From positions 1-47,130 of the forward strand of contig NZ_VIFM01000066.1 of the NCBI RefSeq assembly GCF_006636215.1: a DNA stretch of 47,130 nucleotides, given 5' to 3'. The translations under genes were made by a program, and so were the position numbers. The notes beneath the pieces are model-generated. The model ran no database searches. It was given only the letters and a program-made list of their open reading frames with translations, and was not told the DNA's origin. The stretch comes from Myxococcus llanfairpwllgwyngyllgogerychwyrndrobwllllantysiliogogogochensis (lineage in GTDB: Bacteria; Myxococcota; Myxococcia; Myxococcales; Myxococcaceae). This document shows positions 24,932-33,223 of the stretch, in pieces. Position 1 is the stretch's first letter, and each line of letters opens with the position of its first letter.

Positions 24932-27433
24932 GTGACCATTGAAACGTATGGCAGGTACCAGCTCCTGAAGCGACTCGCCATGGGCGGGATGGCGCAGCTG
25001 TATCTCGCGCGCCAGCCAGGTCCGGAGGGCTTCGAGAAGCTGGTGGTGGTGAAGCGAATTCTTCCGCACCTCGCGGAGAACGACGACTTCGTCAAGATGT
25101 TCCTGGACGAGGCGCGAATCGCCGCGCGGCTCAATCACGCCAACGTCGTGCAGATTTTCGACCTGGGCGCGCAGGACGACTCGTTCTTCATCGCCATGGA
25201 GTACATCCATGGCGAGGACATGCGGCGGGTGTGGAAGCAGTCGGAGGCCGTGGGGCAGCCGATACCGGTGCCGCTGGTGTGCCGCATCCTCATCGAGGCG
25301 TGCTCGGGCCTGGACTACGCGCACAAGCGCACGGACCCGACGTCGGGCCGGCCGCTGGACATCGTCCACCGCGACGTGTCCCCGCAGAACATCCTCGTCA
25401 CGTTCGAAGGCGGCGTGAAGGTGGTGGACTTCGGCATCGCCAAGGCGGCGGACCAGGCCACCGTCACGCGCTCGGGCGTGCTGAAGGGGAAGTATTCGTA
25501 CATGTCGCCGGAGCAGGCGGCGGGGCAGCGCGTGGATTGTCGCTCGGACATCTTCGCGCTGGGCGTGGTGCTGTACGAACTGCTCACGAGCACGCGCCTG
25601 TTCAAGCGCCCCAGCGACATCCAGACGCTGGCCGCCGTGGCCGAGTGCAAGGTGGCGCCGCCGTCGCAGGTGACGCCGCGCGTGCCGCAAGATCTGGACG
25701 CCATCGTCCTCAAGGCGCTCGCGAAGGACCCGGCGGAGCGCTACCAGGAAGCGGTCCACCTGCAGCTGGCGCTGGAGGACTGGCTGACGGAGCGTCGGTT
25801 GCCGTCGTCGACGGCCCATGTCGGCGCGTACATGAAGGAGATCTACGCGGAGCGGCTGGCGTCGGAGGCGCGCTCGGGCGAGCTGTTGATGGAGGACTCG
25901 GATCCGGCGTCGGGCTCCGGGCGTCAGGACGCGAGCTCGCGGCGTTCGGGGCTGCGGCCCGCGCTGTCTCGCGCCAGTGTGGCGCCGGAAGGGGAGACGG
26001 CGGCGCTGCGCCCTCGTGGCACGGGGAGGACGGGGCGCATCGAGCTGGAGTCGCCCAGCTCCCGGATGACCGGGCAGCGCCGCGCGGTGGAGTCCGCCCC
26101 CCCGGACAGGGCCTCGCGTTCGGGCCTGGGTGCGGTGCCGCCGGTGCATCGGGTGGAAGAGGACGCGCCGACGATGGATGGCCGTGCCGCCGCGCGCGCG
26201 ACGCTGACGGATGTGAAGGCCGCCACCGAGCCGAAGCCCGTCGAGGGGCGTGCCGCTTCGCGCGTGTCGAACCCGCAGGCGCGGGAGCAGGAGTCGCAGG
26301 GGGCGGAGGGGCGCGCGGTCACGCGGCCCATGCCCGCCGTCGTGCATCACGTGGAGGAGGACGCGCCGACGCTGGCCATGCCGGAGATGGCGGGACCGCT
26401 GCCCAGGCCGTCACGACTGGCGCTGCCGCTGCCTCGGGGCGCCGCGGCCCTGGACGCGCTGGAGGAGCAGGAGGAGGACGCGCCCACGCTGTCGCTGGGG
26501 ATGTCTCGGCCCGGGCGCAAGAAGGCCGCGGCGGGGCGTCAGGCGGAGACGCCGCCCCCGGCCTCGCGGCTGGGGTGGTGGATTCCCACGGTGGGGTTGG
26601 GGCTGGTGGTCCTGGTGCTGCTGTGGGGCTGGCTGAAGCCGGGGCCCGCCGCGCAGGCGCCCGCGCGCGTCGAGTCCGTGCCCACGGGGGCGCGGGTCAT
26701 GTTCGATGGGCAGGAACTGGCGGAGCGCACGCCGGTGACGCTGCCCGCGATGCCCGAGGGGCGTTATTCGCTCGTGCTGTCACGCGAGGGCTACCAGGAG
26801 CTGCGGACGGAGCTGGAGGTCCAGGCCACGGGGCCGGTGCCGCTGGGCGTGCTGCGGCTGGTGCCGGTGGTGCAGCAGGCGCATGTGCAGGAGACGCCGC
26901 CCGTGGCCGTCGAGAACGCGCCGCCGGCCCAGGAGCCCGCGGCCGTGGCGAAGGTGCGGCTGCGGGTGGAGGCGCAGCCCGCGCAGGCCGTCGTCATCGT
27001 GGATGGGCGGCCGCAGGGCGCGGCGCCGGTGATGCTGGAGGCCGCGCCGGGCGTGGCGCTGGCAGTCCGGGTCGAGGCCGCGAAGCATCAGCCGAGTGAG
27101 CGCACGGTGACGGTGGGCTCGGGGCCGGAGCAGGTGGAGCGCTTCACGTTGCATCCGGAGGCTCGGGTGGCGCCTCCCGTGACGCCGCCGCGTCCTCCGA
27201 GGCAGGAGTCGCGGGCGGAGACGCGCACGGCCAAGGTCCGCTTCGCGGTGCGGCCGTGGGCGGAGGTGACGTGCGGAGGGAAGAAGCTGGGGGAGACGCC
27301 GTTCGAGGCGGTGGAGCTGCGCGTCGGCACCTATGACTGCAAATTCTTCAACCCCGACCTCAAGAAGACGCTCAGTCGACGTATCGAGGTGAAGGCCATC
27401 GACCTCAACGTGGTGAGTGTGAAGTTCGAATAG
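24932..27433 (+). CDS. Transmembrane Ser/Thr protein kinase with PEGA repeats
   Basis: An 833-residue eukaryotic-like kinase, counted from the GTG at 24932. The kinase domain (about 7-280) has the glycine loop LAMGGMAQLY, ATP-anchoring K41, catalytic HRDVSPQN (D148), DFG (166-168) and SPEQ of the activation segment. A ~265-residue Pro/Ala/Arg-rich linker follows and contains three copies of an EDAPT[LM] motif. One transmembrane helix lies at about 548-568, then three PEGA-like modules (for example VESVPTGARVMFDGQ and RVEAQPAQAVVIVDG). This places the kinase in the cytoplasm and the PEGA part outside the inner membrane, as in PknB-type sensors. All catalytic residues are present. It is followed 20 bases later by a second kinase. 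Confidence 0.93.
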   Translation: MTIETYGRYQLLKRLAMGGMAQLYLARQPGPEGFEKLVVVKRILPHLAENDDFVKMFLDEARIAARLNHANVVQIFDLGAQDDSFFIAMEYIHGEDMRRVWKQSEAVGQPIPVPLVCRILIEACSGLDYAHKRTDPTSGRPLDIVHRDVSPQNILVTFEGGVKVVDFGIAKAADQATVTRSGVLKGKYSYMSPEQAAGQRVDCRSDIFALGVVLYELLTSTRLFKRPSDIQTLAAVAECKVAPPSQVTPRVPQDLDAIVLKALAKDPAERYQEAVHLQLALEDWLTERRLPSSTAHVGAYMKEIYAERLASEARSGELLMEDSDPASGSGRQDASSRRSGLRPALSRASVAPEGETAALRPRGTGRTGRIELESPSSRMTGQRRAVESAPPDRASRSGLGAVPPVHRVEEDAPTMDGRAAARATLTDVKAATEPKPVEGRAASRVSNPQAREQESQGAEGRAVTRPMPAVVHHVEEDAPTLAMPEMAGPLPRPSRLALPLPRGAAALDALEEQEEDAPTLSLGMSRPGRKKAAAGRQAETPPPASRLGWWIPTVGLGLVVLVLLWGWLKPGPAAQAPARVESVPTGARVMFDGQELAERTPVTLPAMPEGRYSLVLSREGYQELRTELEVQATGPVPLGVLRLVPVVQQAHVQETPPVAVENAPPAQEPAAVAKVRLRVEAQPAQAVVIVDGRPQGAAPVMLEAAPGVALAVRVEAAKHQPSERTVTVGSGPEQVERFTLHPEARVAPPVTPPRPPRQESRAETRTAKVRFAVRPWAEVTCGGKKLGETPFEAVELRVGTYDCKFFNPDLKKTLSRRIEVKAIDLNVVSVKFE

Positions 27434-27453
27434 CGCATGTTCCGGAAGCCCTC

Positions 27454-30228
27454 TTGACGCTCGTCGCCGGCATGCAGATCGGCAAGTACGTCGTCCGCCG
27501 CAAGCTCGCGGAGGGCGGGATGGCGGAGATCTACCTGTGCACCGCGCGGGGCGCGGAGGGTTTCGAGAAGGAAGTCGTCATCAAGCGGGTGCGTGCCTTC
27601 CTCGCCAGCGACCCGGAGTTCGTGGGGATGTTCATCGCGGAGGCCCGGCTGGCCTCGCGGCTGAACCACGAGAACGTGGTGCAGATCTTCGACTTCGACA
27701 AGCACGAGGACACGTACTACCTGGCCATGGAGTACGTGCGTGGCTGCTCCTTGTGGGAGCTGCGGCGGCGGTCCAAGGAGATGATGGACCCGGTGCCTCC
27801 GATGCTGGTGGCGCACATTGGCGCGGAGGTGGCTCGGGGGCTGCACTACGCGCATCGGCTGAAGGTGAACGGGCAGCCGCTCGACCTGGTGCACCGGGAC
27901 GTCACGCCGCACAACGTGCTGCTGTCATACGACGGCGCGGTGAAGCTGACGGACTTCGGCATCGCGAAGGCCGGCAAGAAGCTGACGCAGCCCGGAGTGC
28001 TCAAGGGCAAGTTCGCGTACATGTCCCCGGAGCAGGCGCGAGGGGAGGCGGTGGACTCCCGCACGGACCTCTTCGCGCTGGGCGTGGTGCTGTGGGAGAT
28101 GCTGACGGGCGGGCGGTTGTTCGACGGGGACTCGGAGCTGGCGGTGCTGCGCGCGGTGCAGCACAGCGCCATTGCTCCGCCGGCCCGGCTCAACCCGGAG
28201 GTGCCTCCGGAGCTGGACGCGGTGGTGATGCGCGCGCTGGAGCGCGACCCGTCCGCGCGCTTCCAGACGGCGGGTGAGCTGGAGCGTGCCCTGGCCCAGT
28301 GCGTGTTGAAGCACGCGACGTCGGTGGACGACACGGACCTGGGCGCCTTCCTGCGGCGCCTGTTCCCCGGGAGCCTCACGCAGGCGATGCCCACGGTGCA
28401 GGAGCGCACGCACGTGGTCCAGGGGACGCCGGTTCCCGACGACGATGATGAAGATGTTCCAGCGCCGCGCAGGGAACCCACGGCGGTGATGGCGGCGGGA
28501 CGCGTGGGTGTGGCGGTGCCGTCCTCGCCCGATGAGGACGTGGATGCGTCCACGTTCGTGCTTCCCCGTCGGAGTGAGGACGTGGAGGCGCTGTCCGTGC
28601 CGCTGCCGCCCATGGCCACGCCGATGATGCCGCTGCCCGCGGTGGCTTCGTCACCCGTGCCTCGCGCGAACGCGCCATTGCCGCCGCTGGCCGCGCCCAT
28701 CGCCACGGTGCGCCCGAGCCGTCCCGAGGGGACGCCCGCCGTGGCTTCGTCGGAAGAGGGTGTCGGTGGAGGTCCGCGCTCCGACGTCACGCCGGCGCCT
28801 ACGAAGACGCCGAGCCGTTCGAGTGGGCTGTCGCCCGTGGCGAGTGGTTCTCAGGGGGAAGGGCGTCACCCCGACAACACATCGGCACCCACGAAGGCGC
28901 CGAGCCGTTCGGGCGAGCTGGCGTCCGTGGCGATGAACTCATCGGGCACTGGCGATGGGCTTAGCGCCGAGAGCACGTCGGTGCCCACGAAGACACCGAG
29001 CCGTTCGGGTGGGCTGGCGCCGGTCGCCACGCAGGCACCCGCCGATGCGTCTCCGCGAGGCGCCGAGTCGGAGCGCTCCTCGCTGCGTGGCGACGAGGAG
29101 GCGCGCGGCGACGTCGAGCCCTCCGGACAAAACTCCGAGTCGGGGCAGGCCGTGCGGCCCTCGCGTGATGCCGACGCGATGAGCCCGGCGAAGCAGGGGA
29201 GTATCGGGGCTTCGTGGGAAGACTCCGAGGAAGACGGAACCTGGGAGGAGGATCTCCCGGTGAATCCTCGCGAGCGGGACTCCTCCGATGCGCTGACGCC
29301 CGCCTCGGAGATGGCCCTCCCGTCGAACTCCGGGCGTGCCGATGTCGTGTCTGCGTCCGTGGCTCCTGAGCTGTCGACCGCCTCTCACGAACAGCGTGAC
29401 TCCAAGGAGCGCGGTGCTGGGGCAACCTCCAGTGGGCACGCGTCGAGCGCACCTTCGACCCGAGCGCCCGTGCTGGATGCGCGAGAGGGGGGGCCTCAGT
29501 CCCTCTCCGGCAGCGAGGTCCCCACTGTCACCGATACCTCGCCGGGAAGGCCGAAGCCCTCGGTGTGGCTCCGGCCTCGTCGCATGTTGGGTCTCACCAT
29601 GAGCCTGGGGTTGCTGCTCATCGTGGGGGCCGGGGTGATGAATGGTCTCCGAGGAGACCCGTCGACGGAGACGGCCACCACTGGCAACGGCCCCTTGGCC
29701 GCCGCTCCGAAGGACGGCACGCCCACCGGAGCCACCCCACCGGAGCCCACCGATAGCGCGCCTCCTGGGGGCGAGCCTGGCGGAAGTGTCGTGAAGGAGA
29801 CGAACGGCCCGGTGCCCGCCGCGACGCCGTCCCAGGCCGAGCCGGGCTCCGTCGCGTCAGGCACCACTCCGTCCGCCGCGAGCCCCGAGCCGGTGCCCTC
29901 CGAGTCGGATGTGGAAGTGGAAGGCCTGAAGCGAGAGGCCGTTCTTGGTACCGGCTCGAAGGCCGTCGACCCGGAGGTCCGCTCGGAATCCACGCCGCGA
30001 GCCGCGCCCAGCGCGACAGGCCTGCTCCAACTCCGGGCAACCCCGTACGCGACGGTGTTCCTGGACGGGCGACGCCTGGGCGAAGTCTCGGGACGCGCCT
30101 CCTACAAGCTGGCTCCCGGCACGTACACGCTGCTGTTCAAGCACCCCTTGGGCGAGAAGCGCTTCGACGTCACCATCACCGCCGGCGCCACGGTGACGCG
30201 CGAGTTCCGCTCGCCGCGCGGCCGCTGA
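27454..30228 (+). CDS. Transmembrane Ser/Thr protein kinase with PEGA domain
   Basis: A 924-residue kinase paralogous to its neighbour. The TTG start is supported by GGAAG six bases upstream; the ATG at 27472 is an alternative without such a site. The kinase domain has LAEGGMAEIY, K44, HRDVTPHN (D149), DFG (167-169) and SPEQ, all intact. The ~430-residue linker is acidic and Pro/Ser-rich, with three imperfect repeats around PTKTPSRS. One transmembrane helix lies at about 711-733, then a low-complexity spacer and a single C-terminal PEGA domain (LLQLRATPYATVFLDG). Only 20 bases separate it from the preceding kinase, so the two are probably co-transcribed and may phosphorylate each other. Confidence 0.93.
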   Translation: MTLVAGMQIGKYVVRRKLAEGGMAEIYLCTARGAEGFEKEVVIKRVRAFLASDPEFVGMFIAEARLASRLNHENVVQIFDFDKHEDTYYLAMEYVRGCSLWELRRRSKEMMDPVPPMLVAHIGAEVARGLHYAHRLKVNGQPLDLVHRDVTPHNVLLSYDGAVKLTDFGIAKAGKKLTQPGVLKGKFAYMSPEQARGEAVDSRTDLFALGVVLWEMLTGGRLFDGDSELAVLRAVQHSAIAPPARLNPEVPPELDAVVMRALERDPSARFQTAGELERALAQCVLKHATSVDDTDLGAFLRRLFPGSLTQAMPTVQERTHVVQGTPVPDDDDEDVPAPRREPTAVMAAGRVGVAVPSSPDEDVDASTFVLPRRSEDVEALSVPLPPMATPMMPLPAVASSPVPRANAPLPPLAAPIATVRPSRPEGTPAVASSEEGVGGGPRSDVTPAPTKTPSRSSGLSPVASGSQGEGRHPDNTSAPTKAPSRSGELASVAMNSSGTGDGLSAESTSVPTKTPSRSGGLAPVATQAPADASPRGAESERSSLRGDEEARGDVEPSGQNSESGQAVRPSRDADAMSPAKQGSIGASWEDSEEDGTWEEDLPVNPRERDSSDALTPASEMALPSNSGRADVVSASVAPELSTASHEQRDSKERGAGATSSGHASSAPSTRAPVLDAREGGPQSLSGSEVPTVTDTSPGRPKPSVWLRPRRMLGLTMSLGLLLIVGAGVMNGLRGDPSTETATTGNGPLAAAPKDGTPTGATPPEPTDSAPPGGEPGGSVVKETNGPVPAATPSQAEPGSVASGTTPSAASPEPVPSESDVEVEGLKREAVLGTGSKAVDPEVRSESTPRAAPSATGLLQLRATPYATVFLDGRRLGEVSGRASYKLAPGTYTLLFKHPLGEKRFDVTITAGATVTREFRSPRGR
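28781..29040 (+). repeat. Three imperfect repeats in the kinase linker
   Basis: The DNA motif CGAGCCGTTC, inside a longer repeat encoding PTKxPSRSxxL, occurs at 28811, 28901 and 28997, giving periods of 90 and 96 bases. The repeats encode a Ser/Thr/Lys-rich linker. Confidence 0.8.
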
Positions 30229-30501
30229 GTCCGCGCCACCTCGGCGCATCCCGCATCCCCCTGTCGACCCCGCGCTGACGCGTGCGCGCCCGTCGAGCGC
30301 CGTCGTCTCGTGCGGTTCGAGGCGCTCCGGGTCTCCATCTACCCCCGTCGTGACACCGCGCCGTGACGCGCGGATGCGTCCTCGCGCCCTCTTTCTCGAA
30401 ACGTGAACCGGCCGACACCGCAACGGACCTGTAGCGGTCTGCCTTGACACCGAAGGCCTGTTTCTGGCACTCAGTGTCCTCCTCTGAGTAGCTTATATTC
30501 A

Positions 30502-31026
30502 ATGGAACCGATGGACCTGCTGGCTCCCGACGAGATTGCTCGGATTGAGCGCGACAACGCGGGAGGACTTCCCGCGAGCGCGATTCTGGAAATCTTTCGT
30601 CCGAGGGGCGTGCGTCTGTCGGAAGCGACCTTCCGCAAGTACGTCCAGGCGGGGTTGCTACCGAGGAGCCGTCGGGTGGGGCGGAAGGGCAAGCACCAGG
30701 GGAGTCTGGGGCTCTATCCGGTGGAAGCGGTGCGCCGCATCAACGTCATCAAGAAGATGATGGCGGAGGGGCACACCCTCGAGGACATCAAGAAGTCCTT
30801 CGTGTTCCACAGCAACCACATCGACCAGGTGGAGCGGGACCTCGGCGGTCTATTGGATGGGCTGCGGGACGAGTTGGGAGAGCGAGCCTTCGGGGGAGAG
30901 CACCGACGTTCGCTCGAGGCGGAGTTGGCAACGCTGCGGCAAAGAGCGCAGGATCTGGTCCGGGACGTGGCCCGGCTGGGCAGCGCAGTCACCGCACGCG
31001 AAGACGAAACGATGAGTTCGCAATAA
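30502..31026 (+). CDS. MerR-like transcriptional regulator
   Basis: A 174-residue protein with a MerR-type winged helix: [35 protein letters not shown] is the helix-turn-helix and wing, followed by [24 protein letters not shown]. The C-terminal half is a charged helix typical of MerR dimerisation coiled coils. No ligand-binding domain is seen. A TATATT box at 30494-30499 sits so close to the start that translation may begin at the second ATG (30511) on a leaderless message; no Shine-Dalgarno precedes either ATG. It lies 55 bases upstream of the sigma-like gene and may be transcribed with it. Confidence 0.85.
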   Translation: MEPMDLLAPDEIARIERDNAGGLPASAILEIFRPRGVRLSEATFRKYVQAGLLPRSRRVGRKGKHQGSLGLYPVEAVRRINVIKKMMAEGHTLEDIKKSFVFHSNHIDQVERDLGGLLDGLRDELGERAFGGEHRRSLEAELATLRQRAQDLVRDVARLGSAVTAREDETMSSQ

Positions 31027-31081
31027 GATGCCGGCCCTGGAGCCGGTGGACCCGGTTAGACTGGCCTCACGTGGAGGGGAC

Positions 31082-31576
31082 ATGTCGGAAGTGAAGCAAG
31101 TGGAGGAGGGCGGAGACCAGGCGCAAGAGGACCTGGCGCAGGAGCGCCGACGGTCCAAGACGATGTCGCGCAAGGAGATGGCGCGTGATTTGCGCCGTCG
31201 ACGTCTCACGGGTCAGGTGGACCCGGAAGAAGCGGACCTGCTCAAGCAGATGGACGACACGCGTCCGCGCACCCGCGCCGACTGCGTCAACGGTCCGCGC
31301 CCGTGCATGTTCGTTTCCTGCAAGCACAACCTCTATCTGGATGTGAATCCGGAGACGGGGTCCATCAAGCTCAACTTCCCGGACAAGGAGATCTGGGAGC
31401 TGGAGCACACCTGCGCCCTGGACGTGGCGGAGAAGGGCGGCATCACGCTCGAGGAGGTGGGGGAAATCATGAACCTCACCCGTGAGCGCATCCGCCAGGT
31501 GGAGACGCGCGGGCTGATGAAGCTGCGCGAGGCCACCGAGGCCGAGCCTCCTGTCTCGGCCCGCAAGCCTATGTGA
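31082..31576 (+). CDS. Sigma70 region-4-like protein with four conserved cysteines
   Basis: A 164-residue protein. GGAGGGGA two bases before the ATG at 31082 decides the start. The N terminus is charged and helical. A cysteine set C68, C75, C80 and C111 surrounds [16 protein letters not shown], which could bind zinc or an iron-sulfur cluster. Residues 121-150 ([30 protein letters not shown]) are a clear sigma70 region-4 helix-turn-helix, the part that reads -35 elements and contacts RNA polymerase. Region 2 is absent, so it is not a complete sigma factor. It may act as a transcription regulator sensing metal or redox state (inference). It is followed by a hairpin and the purH promoter. Confidence 0.85.
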   Translation: MSEVKQVEEGGDQAQEDLAQERRRSKTMSRKEMARDLRRRRLTGQVDPEEADLLKQMDDTRPRTRADCVNGPRPCMFVSCKHNLYLDVNPETGSIKLNFPDKEIWELEHTCALDVAEKGGITLEEVGEIMNLTRERIRQVETRGLMKLREATEAEPPVSARKPM

Positions 31577-31577
31577 C

Positions 31578-31596
31578 TGGCGGCTTGCTGCCGCCA
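31578..31596 (+). terminator. Hairpin between sigma-like gene and purH
   Basis: TGGCGGC/GCCGCCA stem with a 5-base loop, one base after the stop codon. It has no T-tract and probably ends the regulator transcript. Confidence 0.5.
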
Positions 31597-31617
31597 ACGT
31601 AGCGCCGACGTGTTGCG

Positions 31618-31646
31618 TTGACACCCCAGGGGGTGGTTGCTACTAC
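31618..31646 (+). promoter_or_regulatory. Promoter of the purH-lpt operon
   Basis: Perfect TTGACA (31618-31623), a 17-base spacer and TACTAC with an extended TGC in front. The predicted start near 31653 lies 20-25 bases before the purH GTG. Confidence 0.55.
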
Positions 31647-31675
31647 CGCCGCTCCCCGCACACCGAGGCGCACAC

Positions 31676-33220
31676 GTGCTGGCTCTCCTCAGCGTTTCCG
31701 ATAAGCGAGGTCTGGTTCCCTTCGCCCAGGGGCTGGTTGGCCTGGGCTACCGTCTGCTGTCGACGGGTGGCACGTTGGAGGCGCTCAAGGGCGCCGGTAT
31801 CGCCGCCACGCAGGTGTCCGAGCACACACACAGTCCGGAGATTCTCGGCGGACGTGTGAAGACGCTCCACCCGCGCATCCACGGTGGCATCCTCGGTCGG
31901 CTGGAACTCGAGGCGGACCGCGAGGAGATGAAGGCTCACGGCATCGAGCCCATCTCCCTGGTCGCGGTGAACCTCTATCCGTTCCGCCAGACGGTGGCGT
32001 CGGGCGCGGCCGAAGCGGAGGTCATCGAGCAGATTGATATCGGCGGGCCCGCGATGGTGCGCGCCTCCGCGAAGAACTTCCGTCACGTGACCATCGTCGT
32101 GGACCCGGACGACTACCCCGCCGTGCTCGCGGAGATGGAGCAGCAGAAGTCGGTGGGCGAGGCGACGCGCCGCAAGCTGATGCGCAAGGCGTTCGCGCAC
32201 ACGGCGGCCTACGACGCCTCCATCTCCGCGTGGTTGTCCGCCGAGGCGGGCGAGCCGTTCCCCGGAGAGCTGTCGCTGTCGTTCCGCAAGGCGCAGGACC
32301 TGCGCTACGGGGAGAACCCGCACCAGCGCGGCGCCTTCTACCGTGAGCACTCGGCGCCCTCGGAGCCGACGGTGGGCTTCGCCCGGGTGCTGCAGGGCAA
32401 GGAGCTTTCGTACAACAACATCCTGGACCTGGATGCCGCGCTGGGACTGGTGCTCGAGTTCCCCGAGCACCCCGCCGCCGTCATCATCAAGCACAACACG
32501 CCGTGTGGCGTGGCGGTGGATGACTCGCTGGTGAAGGCGTACCGCACGGCGCGGGCGGTGGATGAGATCTCCGCCTTCGGTGGCATCGTCGCGTTCAACC
32601 GCGAGGTGGACGAGGCCACGGCCCAGGCCATGGCGGAGACGTTCCTGGAGGCGGTCATCGCGCCCTCCTACTCGCAGGCGGCGCTCCAGGTGCTCGCGGC
32701 GAAGAAGAACCTGCGGCTCCTGGAGGCGGGGGCGGCGCTGGCTTCGCCGACCGCCCGGCCGAGGGCTCAGCTCGATGGCCGGAGCGTGTCCGGAGGGCTG
32801 CTCCTCATGGACCGGGACGCGGTGGAACCGGAATTGAGCTGGAAGGTGGTGTCCAAGCGGGCACCCACACCGGACGAGGAGCGGGCCCTTCGGTTCGCCT
32901 GGAAGGTCTGCAAGCACGTCAAGAGCAACGCCATCGTCTTCGCCTCTGGCAGCCAGCTGTTGGCCCAGGGCGGCGGACAGACGAATCGAGTGGATTCGGT
33001 CCGAATCGCGATGCAGCGCGGCGGACAGGCCCTCCAGGGGGCCGCCGTGGCCTCGGATGCCTTCTTCCCCTTCCGGGACGGCCTGGACGAGGCGGCCAGG
33101 GCCGGGGCGACGTGCGTCATCCAGCCAGGCGGCTCTGTTCGGGATGCGGAGGTCATTTCGGCCGCCGACGAACATGGGATGGCCATGGTGGTGACCGGAG
33201 TGCGACACTTCCGGCACTGA
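31676..33220 (+). CDS. purH: Bifunctional AICAR transformylase / IMP cyclohydrolase
   Basis: A 514-residue enzyme catalysing the last two steps of IMP synthesis: formylation of AICAR with 10-formyl-THF and ring closure. The N-terminal MGS-like cyclohydrolase domain begins [16 protein letters not shown] and includes STGGT and the Lys-Thr-Leu-His-Pro segment. The transformylase domain has the catalytic KHNTPCG (K272, H273) and ends in [10 protein letters not shown], as in the family. The GTG at 31676 matches the usual family length; the longer frame from 31637 lies upstream of the predicted transcription start. First gene of a six-gene run. Confidence 0.96.
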   Translation: MLALLSVSDKRGLVPFAQGLVGLGYRLLSTGGTLEALKGAGIAATQVSEHTHSPEILGGRVKTLHPRIHGGILGRLELEADREEMKAHGIEPISLVAVNLYPFRQTVASGAAEAEVIEQIDIGGPAMVRASAKNFRHVTIVVDPDDYPAVLAEMEQQKSVGEATRRKLMRKAFAHTAAYDASISAWLSAEAGEPFPGELSLSFRKAQDLRYGENPHQRGAFYREHSAPSEPTVGFARVLQGKELSYNNILDLDAALGLVLEFPEHPAAVIIKHNTPCGVAVDDSLVKAYRTARAVDEISAFGGIVAFNREVDEATAQAMAETFLEAVIAPSYSQAALQVLAAKKNLRLLEAGAALASPTARPRAQLDGRSVSGGLLLMDRDAVEPELSWKVVSKRAPTPDEERALRFAWKVCKHVKSNAIVFASGSQLLAQGGGQTNRVDSVRIAMQRGGQALQGAAVASDAFFPFRDGLDEAARAGATCVIQPGGSVRDAEVISAADEHGMAMVVTGVRHFRH

Positions 33221-33223
33221 CTC

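Noticed and set aside
30444..30472. TTGACA as a -35 box upstream of the MerR-like gene
   Set aside because: No acceptable -10 lies 16-18 bases downstream, and TATATT is 44 bases away.
30465..30480. TGGCAC as a sigma54 -24 element
   Set aside because: The required GC of the -12 element is absent at the correct spacing.
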